Shown one piece after another: positions 16,742 through 24,796 of a stretch of DNA of 42,720 nucleotides. Under the pieces are notes generated by a model. That model did not search any database. It was not told where the DNA came from and saw only the letters and a list, made by a program, of their open reading frames with translations. The DNA is taken from positions 1 to 42,720 of the forward strand of contig CAAFZY010000012.1 of assembly GCA_900767645.1 (NCBI GenBank), written 5' to 3'. Every line of letters begins with the position of its first letter. Position 1 is the first letter of the stretch. The position numbers were made by a program, and so were the translations under genes. The stretch comes from Alphaproteobacteria bacterium (GTDB lineage: Bacteria > Pseudomonadota > Alphaproteobacteria > RF32 > CAG-239).

Positions 16742-18952
16742 ATGGATAGAATCGTCGGGGTAATGTTGCCCCTGCCGTTTAATGATGTTTTTGATTACCG
16801 TGCCGATGGCGATATTACCATCGGGCAGATTGTTCGTGTGCCGTTCGGTCGCGATGAAGCGGTCGGCGTGGTGTGGAAGTACGGAAAGTCATCAAAACTT
16901 GATGATAAAAAAATCAAAAGCGTTATTGAGCCGCTGCGCCTTCCTCCCCTCAAACCCGAAATGATTGCTTTTGTTGAGTGGACGGCAAAATATAATCTGG
17001 CATATATCGGTTTAGTACTTAAAATGGTGCTCTGCGCCAAAGGAGTTTTTGACGACCCTAAACTTAATTTTTTATACAAACTTACCGGCAAAACCTTAGC
17101 CGAAGCCAAGCTTAAAAACTCTGACGCCCGTTGGCGGGTAATTGATTTGTTAAAACACGCGCCATACTCGCGAGCCGAAATCGCCAAAGGCGCCGGAGTG
17201 TCGCAAAGCGTGATAAAAACTTTAATTGACGCCGGATTATTAGAGGCAATGCCGGTAGCAAAACAAAAAGAATTTGCCGCCCCGCAAGCCGATTATCAAA
17301 AAGTGGAATTAACCGGCGAGCAGCAAAGCGCCGCCGATTATTTGTGCGCCAAATGCGATTGCGGTTTTTCTGCCACGCTACTTGACGGCGTTACCGGTTC
17401 AGGCAAAACCGAAGTTTATTTTGAGGCCGCCGCCAAAGTTTTGGAGCAAGGCAAACAAGTTTTGATTTTGGTTCCGGAAATTTCACTCACCACACAATGG
17501 CTCGGGCGTTTTGAAAAGCGCTTCGGCGTAAAACCCGCCAAATGGCACTCGGCGTTAAGCGCCGGCGAGCGCACTGAAACTTGGAAAGCCGTGGCTGAAA
17601 ACAGAGCAAAAGTGTTGGTCGGCGCCCGCAGCGCCTTGTTTTTACCGTTTGCGTCGTTAGGACTGATTGTTGTTGACGAAAGCCATGACCACTCATTTAA
17701 ACAAGAAGATATGGTTAATTATCAGGCTCGCGACATGGCGGTATTGCGCGCCAAGCTTGAAAATATTCCGATTATACTTTCAACCGCGACGCCTGATTTG
17801 GAAACGGTGGTCAATGTCGAAAACGGCAAATACGGAATTGTTCAGCTGAAAAGCCGATACGCCGCCGCCATGTTGCCGGAAATAAAAATTATAGATTTGA
17901 AAAAGGACAAGCCGGTAAAATGGCTTCCGGCAAACTCCGACAGCAATAATCCGCAAAAGCCGAAAGTTTCGTGGTTGGCGCCGACTTTGTGCGCCGCGCT
18001 TGAGGAAAACCTGCAAAAACACGAGCAATCCGTGTTGTTTTTAAACCGCCGCGGCTATGCCCCGCTTTTAATCTGCCGCGACTGCGGACATCGTATTCAG
18101 TGCCCCAACTGCACGGCATGGCTTACCGAACACCGCGCAACCGGCAAACTGATTTGCCACCATTGCGGCTACACCACCGCAATTATGAAAACTTGCCCCG
18201 AATGCGGTTCTGAAGACGGATTAACCGCATGCGGTCCGGGAGTGGAGCGAATCGCCGAAGAAGTTAAGGGGCGCTTTCCGAATGCTCGGATTGAAATTTT
18301 ATCCAGCGACACGACCTCGTCATTTTTAGAGGTTTCGGAAGTTATCAGCCGCATGGAAAAACAAGAGATTGATATTTTAATCGGCACGCAGATTTTGGCC
18401 AAAGGTCACCACTTTCCGGCCTTAACATTAGTGGGAATCGTTGATGCCGATTTAGGTTTGGCAGGCAGCGATTTGCGCGCCTCGGAACAAACTTTTCAGC
18501 TTTTATCGCAAGTGGCCGGACGCGCCGGACGCGGCGCCAAAAAAGGCACGGTTTATTTACAGACTTTATACCCCGAAAACGCGGTGCTGAAAGCTTTGGT
18601 TGACAACGACCGTTCGCGTTTTTTGGAACTTGAAAAGCAAAGCCGGAAAATGCTTAATCTGCCGCCATACGGCAAATTGGCAGCCATAATTGTTTCAGGC
18701 GCCAATGAAAAAGCGACCGAAAAAATTGCTTACGAGTTAAAAAAATACGCGCCGAACGGCGAAGGTATTTCGGTTTTAGGTCCGGCGCCGGCTCCTATAT
18801 ATATGCTGAGGGGAAAATTTCGATATCGCTTGCTTTTAAAAACTTTACGAAATATAAATATTCAGTTGATATTAAAAAAATGGCTTGGAATGTTAAATAT
18901 TCCTGCTAATGTAAGAGTTGAGGTTGATGTTGACCCCTACTCGTTTATGTGA
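16742..18952 (+). CDS. priA: Primosomal protein N', replication restart helicase PriA
   Basis: A 736-residue superfamily 2 DNA helicase that reloads the replisome at stalled forks. The N-terminal DNA-binding domain is followed by Walker A GVTGSGKT (216-223) and a motif II that reads DESH (312-315) where most PriA have DEEH. Eight zinc-binding cysteines follow (445, 448, 454, 457, 472, 475, 485, 488), and then the C-terminal helicase motifs GTQILAKGHHFP and QVAGRAGRG. The start has GAGGAG 5 nt upstream. It is followed after 12 bp by atpH, the usual alphaproteobacterial arrangement, so it may be the first gene of the ATP synthase transcript. Confidence 0.96.
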   Translation: MDRIVGVMLPLPFNDVFDYRADGDITIGQIVRVPFGRDEAVGVVWKYGKSSKLDDKKIKSVIEPLRLPPLKPEMIAFVEWTAKYNLAYIGLVLKMVLCAKGVFDDPKLNFLYKLTGKTLAEAKLKNSDARWRVIDLLKHAPYSRAEIAKGAGVSQSVIKTLIDAGLLEAMPVAKQKEFAAPQADYQKVELTGEQQSAADYLCAKCDCGFSATLLDGVTGSGKTEVYFEAAAKVLEQGKQVLILVPEISLTTQWLGRFEKRFGVKPAKWHSALSAGERTETWKAVAENRAKVLVGARSALFLPFASLGLIVVDESHDHSFKQEDMVNYQARDMAVLRAKLENIPIILSTATPDLETVVNVENGKYGIVQLKSRYAAAMLPEIKIIDLKKDKPVKWLPANSDSNNPQKPKVSWLAPTLCAALEENLQKHEQSVLFLNRRGYAPLLICRDCGHRIQCPNCTAWLTEHRATGKLICHHCGYTTAIMKTCPECGSEDGLTACGPGVERIAEEVKGRFPNARIEILSSDTTSSFLEVSEVISRMEKQEIDILIGTQILAKGHHFPALTLVGIVDADLGLAGSDLRASEQTFQLLSQVAGRAGRGAKKGTVYLQTLYPENAVLKALVDNDRSRFLELEKQSRKMLNLPPYGKLAAIIVSGANEKATEKIAYELKKYAPNGEGISVLGPAPAPIYMLRGKFRYRLLLKTLRNINIQLILKKWLGMLNIPANVRVEVDVDPYSFM

Positions 18953-18964
18953 CGGATAAAGCAA

Positions 18965-19516
18965 ATGGCAAAAGTTTCAAAACTACAAATTACGGAAAAT
19001 TACGCAAACGCTTTGTTTAAAGCGGCAGAAGCTGAAAATTTGCTTGACGCAATGCGCGCTGATTGTCAAAATATAGAAGCATCGTTATTGCAAACTCCGC
19101 AACTGAAAATTTTTAACAGTCCTGAAGTTAAGCTTTCCGAAAAAAAGAATCTGCTTGCGCAAATTGCCAAAGTTTTAAAACTGTCGAATCCAACTGTCAA
19201 CTTTTTGGAATTATTGGCGGAAAAGCGCCGTTTTAACTTATTAAGCGACATTTTGCAATACGTTCGGCATCTTGATTTGAAAAAGCAGGGAATTTTGGAA
19301 ATAAACGCCGAAAGCGTGCAAGAACTTTCCGATAAACAAAAACAAAAACTTGAAAAAGGCTTGGAAAAAGCTTTAAATACTCCTATTATCGTAAATTATA
19401 AAATTAATCCGGCAATTTTGGGCGGACTCAGCATACAGTACAACTCTATTAAAGTTGACGACTCCGTTGCCGGAAAATTACAACGCCTTGAACAAATTAT
19501 GAAAGGTAATGCCTAA
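18965..19516 (+). CDS. atpH: ATP synthase F1 subunit delta
   Basis: The 183-residue delta (OSCP-type) subunit that links the F1 head to the peripheral stalk. The helical N-terminal domain (ITENYANALFKAAEAEN) and the C-terminal stretch INPAILGGLSIQYNSIKVDDS are characteristic. Its stop overlaps the atpA start (TAATG). Ribosome-binding site is weak, so translation may depend on priA read-through. First gene of atpHAGDC. Confidence 0.95.
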   Translation: MAKVSKLQITENYANALFKAAEAENLLDAMRADCQNIEASLLQTPQLKIFNSPEVKLSEKKNLLAQIAKVLKLSNPTVNFLELLAEKRRFNLLSDILQYVRHLDLKKQGILEINAESVQELSDKQKQKLEKGLEKALNTPIIVNYKINPAILGGLSIQYNSIKVDDSVAGKLQRLEQIMKGNA

Positions 19517-21066
19517 TGTCTATACAAGCTGATGAAATTTCATCAATCTTAAAAGAAAAAATTGAGCAATACGGACTGGAAGCCGACATGAGCGAGGTTG
19601 GCCGCGTGCTTTCGGTCGGCGACGGTATTGCGCAAGTTTACGGCTTAAACAAAGTGCAATCAAATGAAATGGTGGAATTTGCCTCCGGCGTTAAGGGTAT
19701 GGCTCTTAACTTGGAAGAAAACAGTGTCGGCGTGGTTATTTTCGGCTCTGATGAAAGCATTAAAGAAGGCGACACCGTAAAGCGCACCGATAAAATTGTG
19801 AGCGTTCCGGTCGGAAAAGAACTTTTGGGACGCGTCGTAAATGCTTTGGGTGAGCCGATTGACGGTTTTGGCGCCATTAAGGCTAAACAATTCAGTAACT
19901 CGGAAGTTAAAGCTCCGGGGATTATTGCTCGTAAAAGCGTGCATGAACCGGTACAAACCGGCCTTAAAATTATTGACGCCTTAATTCCTATCGGGCGCGG
20001 ACAACGCGAGCTTATCATCGGCGACCGCCAAACCGGTAAAACCTCAATTATATTAGATACCATCATTAATCAAAAACGTATTAACGATGCGGCAAAATCA
20101 GATAAAGATAAATTGTTTTGCATTTATGTCGCCGTCGGACAAAAACGCTCATCGGTAGCTCAGGTGGTAAAAACCTTAAAAGACCACGGCGCCATGGATT
20201 ATACCATTGTGGTTGCCGCCACCGCGTCAGAGGCTGCACCGCTGCAGTTTATTGCGCCGTACTCCGGTTGCGCCATGGGCGAATATTTCCGTGATAACGG
20301 CATGCACGCGGTTATCTTTTATGATGACTTATCCAAGCAGGCAACGGCATATCGCCAAATGTCATTGTTGCTCCGTCGTCCGCCGGGGCGTGAGGCTTAT
20401 CCGGGCGATGTATTTTACCTGCACTCACGTTTGCTTGAGCGCGCCGCCAAAATGAATGATGAAGAAGGCGCCGGTTCCTTAACCGCATTGCCGGTTATTG
20501 AAACGCAGGCCGGCGACGTTTCGGCATATATTCCGACTAACGTTATTTCAATTACCGACGGACAAATATTTTTGGAAACCGGATTGTTCTATCAGGGTAT
20601 CAGACCGGCGGTAAACGTTGGTATTTCAGTCAGCCGTGTGGGTTCGGCCGCGCAAATTAAAGCCATGAAGCAAGTGGCAGGCAGTATGAAGCTTGATTTG
20701 GCGCAATACCGCGAAATGGCATCATTTGCGCAGTTTGCCTCCGATTTAGACTCATCTACCAAAAAGCTCTTGGACCGCGGCTCCCGCTTGACCGAACTGT
20801 TAAAACAGCCGGTTTATCATCCGATGGCGGTTGAAGACGAGATTGTATCCGTCTTTGCCGGTGTAAAGGGTTATTTGGATAACTTACCGCTTGCCGAAAT
20901 TAAAAAGTTTGAGCAAGAATCTTTAAGCGCTCTTAAAGCGCATCATCCCGAATATCTGGCTGAAATTGTTAAAAACAAAATCATATCGCCGGAACTGGAA
21001 GCAAAACTTAAAGATTTTTACGCTGAACAACTTAATAACTTTAAGCAAACTGAAAAGGCGGCATAA
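19516..21066 (+). CDS. atpA: ATP synthase F1 subunit alpha
   Basis: The 516-residue non-catalytic/regulatory subunit of the F1 hexamer. Walker A is GDRQTGKT at 169-176. The alpha-specific QKRSSVAQVV, the catalytic-interface stretch RPPGREAYPGD and PAVNVGISVSRVGSAAQ are all present. Full length. One-base overlaps with atpH and atpG (TAATG at both ends) point to tight translational coupling. Confidence 0.98.
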   Translation: MSIQADEISSILKEKIEQYGLEADMSEVGRVLSVGDGIAQVYGLNKVQSNEMVEFASGVKGMALNLEENSVGVVIFGSDESIKEGDTVKRTDKIVSVPVGKELLGRVVNALGEPIDGFGAIKAKQFSNSEVKAPGIIARKSVHEPVQTGLKIIDALIPIGRGQRELIIGDRQTGKTSIILDTIINQKRINDAAKSDKDKLFCIYVAVGQKRSSVAQVVKTLKDHGAMDYTIVVAATASEAAPLQFIAPYSGCAMGEYFRDNGMHAVIFYDDLSKQATAYRQMSLLLRRPPGREAYPGDVFYLHSRLLERAAKMNDEEGAGSLTALPVIETQAGDVSAYIPTNVISITDGQIFLETGLFYQGIRPAVNVGISVSRVGSAAQIKAMKQVAGSMKLDLAQYREMASFAQFASDLDSSTKKLLDRGSRLTELLKQPVYHPMAVEDEIVSVFAGVKGYLDNLPLAEIKKFEQESLSALKAHHPEYLAEIVKNKIISPELEAKLKDFYAEQLNNFKQTEKAA

Positions 21067-21986
21067 TGGCAGGATTAAAGGAATTACGCAACCGTTTGGA
21101 AAGTGTTAAATCTACCGAGAAAATAACCTCGGCGATGAAGCTTGTGGCTGCCTCGCGGCTGCGTAAAGCCGACCTTGCGCTCAACCGCAGCGCTTATTAT
21201 TCACAGATGATTAAAACAACCATCAGAAGAATTATGGCGGATATTGCTTTGGAAGAAAAAGAGAAAAAAGTTAAGTTTCTGCTTCCGGAGTTGCTGCGTC
21301 CGCGCCCGCAAGCTCAAAACTATCTGCTGTTTGTTTTTTCATCTGACCGCGGGTTATGCGGAAGTTATAATCAAAACGTCGGCAAGGCCGCAATCGCCCG
21401 CATTAAAGAGTTGGAAAGCGCCGGAAAATCCGTAAAAATTATTTGTTACGGCAAAAAAGCGTACGCAATTTTGAAAAAGCAATACAACGATAAAATTTTG
21501 GAAATAAACGAGGCAATTGCCGCTAAAGGGCTGTCGTTTGACGAAGCTGCCGAGCTCGGCAAAAAAATCGGCGAGGCTTGCAATAACGGCACTTGCGACG
21601 TATGCGAAATTGTATTCAGTAAATACCATTCAGCTATCAGCCGCGAAATTTCAGCCATGCAAATTTATCCGTTGCAAAAAAATTCTTTAGAAACAAGCGA
21701 TGAAGATAAAAATTTGGTGCGCGTGGGCGATGCTTATTATGACTATTACCCCAATCGTTTTGCAATGCTTGACGCACTGCTTCCCAAACTGATTGTTAAT
21801 TTGATTTTCAACGCAATGGCAAATTCGCAAGCTTCCGAACAAGGCGCGCGTATGGCGGCAATGGATAACGCAACCCGCAACGCTAAAGACATGATTGGCG
21901 AATTAACATTAAAATACAACGGTATACGGCAATCTGCCATTACCACTGAATTGACCGAAATTATCTCCGGCGCTGAGGCGCTCTGA
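21066..21986 (+). CDS. atpG: ATP synthase F1 subunit gamma
   Basis: The 306-residue central rotor shaft. It shows the N-terminal coiled coil (LRNRLESVKSTEKITSAMKL), the conserved SSDRGLCGSYNQNV, and the C-terminal signature AMDNATRNAKDMIGELTLKYN. It is a little longer than the common 290 residues, the extra being in the middle of the sequence. It overlaps atpA by 1 nt and is 22 bp from atpD. Confidence 0.97.
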   Translation: MAGLKELRNRLESVKSTEKITSAMKLVAASRLRKADLALNRSAYYSQMIKTTIRRIMADIALEEKEKKVKFLLPELLRPRPQAQNYLLFVFSSDRGLCGSYNQNVGKAAIARIKELESAGKSVKIICYGKKAYAILKKQYNDKILEINEAIAAKGLSFDEAAELGKKIGEACNNGTCDVCEIVFSKYHSAISREISAMQIYPLQKNSLETSDEDKNLVRVGDAYYDYYPNRFAMLDALLPKLIVNLIFNAMANSQASEQGARMAAMDNATRNAKDMIGELTLKYNGIRQSAITTELTEIISGAEAL

Positions 21987-22008
21987 GCAATAAAAAGAGG
22001 AAAAATAT

Positions 22009-23469
22009 ATGAATAAAACCGCAAACACTGAAAATAAAACGGATAAAAACTTGCAATCGGGCCGTATCTCGCAAGTTACCGGCGCGGTTGTTGACGTTAA
22101 ATTTGAAGACGCCGATAATCTGCCGAATATTCAAACCGCATTGGAATGTGACAACCACGGCAAGCGTTTGGTGCTTGAAATTGTGCAACACATCGGCGAC
22201 GGTTCAGTCAGATGCATTGCCATGGACACTACCGACGGCTTAACCCGCGGGCTGGAAGTTATTAACACCGGACACCCGATTAAAGTTCCGGTCGGTCCGG
22301 AATTGCTCGGTCGCATTATTAACGTTATCGGCGAACCGGTTGATGAGCGCGGCGAAATAAACGCCAAACTGCTGTACCCGATTCACCGCGAGGCACCTTC
22401 ATTTACCGACCAATCAACCGAAACCGAAATTTTGGTTACCGGTATTAAGGTAATTGACTTGTTAGAGCCGTATGCCAAAGGCGGTAAAATCGGTTTATTC
22501 GGCGGCGCAGGTGTAGGTAAAACCGTGCTTATTCAGGAACTTATTCATAACATTGCCAAAGGGCACGGCGGATATTCGGTTTTTGCCGGTGTGGGCGAAC
22601 GTACCCGCGAGGGCAATGACCTTTATCATGAAATGATTGACTCCGGCATTATTGACCTAAACGGCGACAATTCCAAAACCGTGTTGGTTTACGGGCAGAT
22701 GAATGAACCTCCGGGGGCGCGTGCCCGTGTGGCTTTAACCGGTTTGACTCAAGCCGAATATTTCCGCGATGAGGCTCATCAAGACGTGTTGCTCTTTATT
22801 GACAACATTTTCCGCTTTACACAAGCAGGTTCTGAGGTTTCGGCATTGCTCGGACGTATTCCGTCAGCCGTAGGCTATCAGCCGACTTTAGGTACGGATA
22901 TGGGCGCCATGCAAGAGCGTATTACTTCCACTAAAAACGGCTCAATTACTTCCGTACAGGCGGTATACGTGCCGGCCGATGACTTGACTGACCCTGCTCC
23001 GGCCACAACCTTCGCGCACCTTGACGCAACTACCGTGCTATCGCGTAAAATTTCAGAACTCGGTATTTATCCGGCAGTTGACCCGCTTGATTCAACCAGC
23101 CGCGTGTTATCGCCGGAAGTTGTCGGTGAAGAACATTACAGCGTTGCCCGCGGCGTGCAGGAAATTTTGCAAAAATATAACTCTTTGCAAGATATTATCG
23201 CCATTTTGGGTATGGACGAACTTTCTGATGAGGACCGCTTGGTTGTGGCGCGCGCTCGTAAAATTCAGCGCTTTTTATCGCAACCGTTTCATGTAGCGGA
23301 AGTGTTTACCGGAACCAAAGGCGAATTTGTTCAGCTTAAAGACACCATTAAAGGCTTTAAAGAAATTTTGGAAGGCAAATATGATGACGTGCCGGAACAA
23401 GCTTTCTTTATGGTCGGAACCATAGAACAAGCTTTGGCTAAAGCCGAAAAAATGAAGGAAACCGCATAA
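22009..23469 (+). CDS. atpD: ATP synthase F1 subunit beta
   Basis: The 486-residue catalytic subunit of F1. The P-loop GGAGVGKT is at 165-172, followed by GERTREGNDLYHEM and the signature PSAVGYQPTLGTDMG. A poorly conserved extension of about 17 residues (MNKTANTENKTDKNLQS) precedes the usual GRISQVTGAVVDV start; the AGAGGAAA ribosome-binding site supports the upstream ATG. It overlaps atpC by 1 nt. Confidence 0.98.
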   Translation: MNKTANTENKTDKNLQSGRISQVTGAVVDVKFEDADNLPNIQTALECDNHGKRLVLEIVQHIGDGSVRCIAMDTTDGLTRGLEVINTGHPIKVPVGPELLGRIINVIGEPVDERGEINAKLLYPIHREAPSFTDQSTETEILVTGIKVIDLLEPYAKGGKIGLFGGAGVGKTVLIQELIHNIAKGHGGYSVFAGVGERTREGNDLYHEMIDSGIIDLNGDNSKTVLVYGQMNEPPGARARVALTGLTQAEYFRDEAHQDVLLFIDNIFRFTQAGSEVSALLGRIPSAVGYQPTLGTDMGAMQERITSTKNGSITSVQAVYVPADDLTDPAPATTFAHLDATTVLSRKISELGIYPAVDPLDSTSRVLSPEVVGEEHYSVARGVQEILQKYNSLQDIIAILGMDELSDEDRLVVARARKIQRFLSQPFHVAEVFTGTKGEFVQLKDTIKGFKEILEGKYDDVPEQAFFMVGTIEQALAKAEKMKETA

Positions 23470-23816
23470 TGGCAATAAGTTTAGCAATTTGCACTCCGGA
23501 ACAACTGATTGCGGAAGAAAAATCAGATAAAGTGATTTTGCCGATTGATGTCGGCAACTTGACCGTTATTGACGGCAGAGCGCCAAGTTCTTTGATGCTC
23601 TCAGGCGGAGTTATTGCAACCTTAAACGCTGAAAACAAAATGCTGAAACGTTGGTTTATCAGCGGCGGATTTGCCGATATTGCCGAAAACAAATGCAAAG
23701 TTGCGGCGGAACGCGCGGTTGATTTACAAAAAATCAGCTTGGCGGAAGCCGAAACTTTGGCGGCAAGCTCCGCTTTTTACCAAAAGATATACGAATACTT
23801 AAAAATATTCGGCTAA
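23469..23816 (+). CDS. atpC: ATP synthase F1 subunit epsilon
   Basis: A 115-residue epsilon subunit, shorter than the 130-140 residues of many homologues. It keeps the N-terminal beta-sandwich (SLAICTPEQLIAEEKSDKVI, then ADIAENKCKVAAERAVD) and has a shortened C-terminal helical region, as in other alphaproteobacteria. Such a short arm may weaken the ratchet-type inhibition of ATP hydrolysis. Last gene of the operon, followed by a strong terminator. Confidence 0.94.
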   Translation: MAISLAICTPEQLIAEEKSDKVILPIDVGNLTVIDGRAPSSLMLSGGVIATLNAENKMLKRWFISGGFADIAENKCKVAAERAVDLQKISLAEAETLAASSAFYQKIYEYLKIFG

Positions 23817-23822
23817 ATAGTT

Positions 23823-23852
23823 AAAAATCCGGCAACAATGCCGGATTTTTTA
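23823..23852 (+). terminator. Intrinsic terminator of the atp operon
   Basis: Arms tccggc and gccgga close a 6-nt loop, flanked by five A and six T. It lies just 12 bp before the pilin leader of copy 2. Confidence 0.92.
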
Positions 23853-23863
23853 ATGATACGCAT

Positions 23864-23954
23864 ACAACTTATGCACAGCATAGACTCGTAAATATTGCAA
23901 AAAAAAAACGCGAGCTAAAATCTTCTCAAAACTAACTTTTTGAGAGGATTTTTG
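23864..23954 (+). promoter_or_regulatory. Pilin leader, copy 2, with SD-sequestering stem-loop
   Basis: Nearly identical to copy 1 up to the hairpin loop, with a run of 9 A. The stem is 23916-23930 with 23938-23952, 15 pairs including one G-U. The Shine-Dalgarno is changed to GAGAGG (23942-23947) but stays inside the 3' arm. The 3' arm diverges after 'atttt', so the stem is shorter than in copies 1 and 3. Confidence 0.8.
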
Positions 23955-24743
23955 ATGATGAAATCATATATTAGCCGCTTTTTACACCACACTCTGTCAC
24001 ACACCGGTATAAGAGAGGTGTTCATCTCTTCTTTGTCACTCTCCGACTTGATCGGAGAGTCCAGGTCTAATAAATTTGCTAATTTGTCCAACCTGGATTA
24101 TCGGGTCAAGCCCGATAATGACAGCTTGTGTACAGGGCGCAGCATGGTGGAAATGTTAGGAGTTTTAGCGATAATTGGTGTTTTATCGGTTGGCGCTATT
24201 GCCGGTTACTCTAAGGCGATGATGAAATACAAGCTCAATCAGCACGCGCAAGCGATTAATATGCTGATAAACAATGTGCTACAGCTCAAAGGACAACTGC
24301 AACATAAGCCTGACACAGCCACAGCCTATGGAACACTTTTACATAAACTTAATTTATTGCCGGACGGCATAATCTATCATGATGATTGGAATTTAACTGA
24401 TATGTGGTTTAAGGAAACCATTCAAATCTACTATTCAAATGATATTTATACCAGCAGTAATGGGCAACAAGTGCAAAATGACTTAGGAGCAATAAGTTTC
24501 AATTTTGATTCCAACTCAAATGCCGGCGCGGAAATTTGCCGCAATATTGCCTTTGCCGCCAAAGAAAACGCCGCCAATATTTGGGAACTGCAGTTATATG
24601 GTAGTGGGCAAGATTATTACGGAGATGCTTATTGTTCTAAATATTACGTCTGCTTACGTGATTTAAACTTAGATTTAGTTGATAAACTTTGCAACAACTG
24701 CACTGCTGATAAATGCAACTTACGAATATTATGGAAAAAGTAA
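23955..24743 (+). CDS. Prepilin-type protein with long N-terminal extension, pilin-like copy 2
   Basis: 262 residues from the ATG at 23955 (a second ATG follows directly at 23958). The prepilin site G|RSMVEMLGVLAIIGVL comes only after 61 residues. Those 61 hold a short MMKSYISRFLHHT start and a stretch encoded by a palindromic element (24035-24122). The hydrophobic helix, the variable body and all six C-terminal cysteines (EIC, YC, VCL, LCNNC, KC) are present. A prepilin leader this long is unusual; either the peptidase still cuts at the Gly, or translation starts at the in-frame TTG at 24126, which lacks a ribosome-binding site. Its 3' half matches copy 5, including 90 bp with no difference. 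Confidence 0.8.
   Translation: MMKSYISRFLHHTLSHTGIREVFISSLSLSDLIGESRSNKFANLSNLDYRVKPDNDSLCTGRSMVEMLGVLAIIGVLSVGAIAGYSKAMMKYKLNQHAQAINMLINNVLQLKGQLQHKPDTATAYGTLLHKLNLLPDGIIYHDDWNLTDMWFKETIQIYYSNDIYTSSNGQQVQNDLGAISFNFDSNSNAGAEICRNIAFAAKENAANIWELQLYGSGQDYYGDAYCSKYYVCLRDLNLDLVDKLCNNCTADKCNLRILWKK
24035..24122 (+). repeat. 88-bp cloverleaf-like palindromic element inside pilin 2
   Basis: It starts with gtca and ends with tgac, which pair with each other. Inside are three hairpins: ctctccga/tcggagag, ccaggt/acctgg around a 24-nt AT-rich loop, and ttatcggg/cccgataa. It stays open in the reading frame and encodes SLSDLIGESRSNKFANLS and the residues after it. It resembles the widespread alphaproteobacterial 'gtcattcc...cttgatcc' type of dispersed palindrome and, in habit, the Rickettsia palindromic elements. 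A second, arm-swapped copy is at 41751-41838. An extra hairpin (aagaga/tctctt, 24011-24030) lies just before it. Confidence 0.8.
24503..24592 (+). repeat. 90-bp block identical to 42219-42308
   Basis: It lies in the 3' part of pilin 2, from the codons for FDSNSNAGAEIC to those for NIWELQ. By eye there is no difference from the same segment of pilin 5, although the flanking sequence of the two genes is clearly diverged. Confidence 0.85.
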
Positions 24744-24750
24744 AACCGCC

Positions 24751-24796
24751 CTTATCTCCGCAGATTATGCGGAGATTATAACATCTTTTCTCCGCA
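24751..24796. repeat. Direct repeat A flanking the Fic gene (46 bp)
   Basis: It begins cttatctccgca and contains a hairpin (atctccgca / tgcggagat, 5-nt loop). It differs from repeat B (25889-25934) at three positions. It encodes the last codons and the stop of the Fic gene, and its hairpin may also help end pilin 2 transcription. Confidence 0.85.

Noticed and set aside
23940..23954. TTG start for pilin 2, and the equivalent TTGs at 41695 and 32971
   Set aside because: These TTGs overlap or precede the Shine-Dalgarno inside the hairpin, so they cannot be used with it; the downstream ATGs are correctly spaced.
24126..24128. In-frame TTG after the palindromic element as the real start of pilin 2
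   Set aside because: It would give a normal short leader, but there is no ribosome-binding site before it. Kept only as an alternative.
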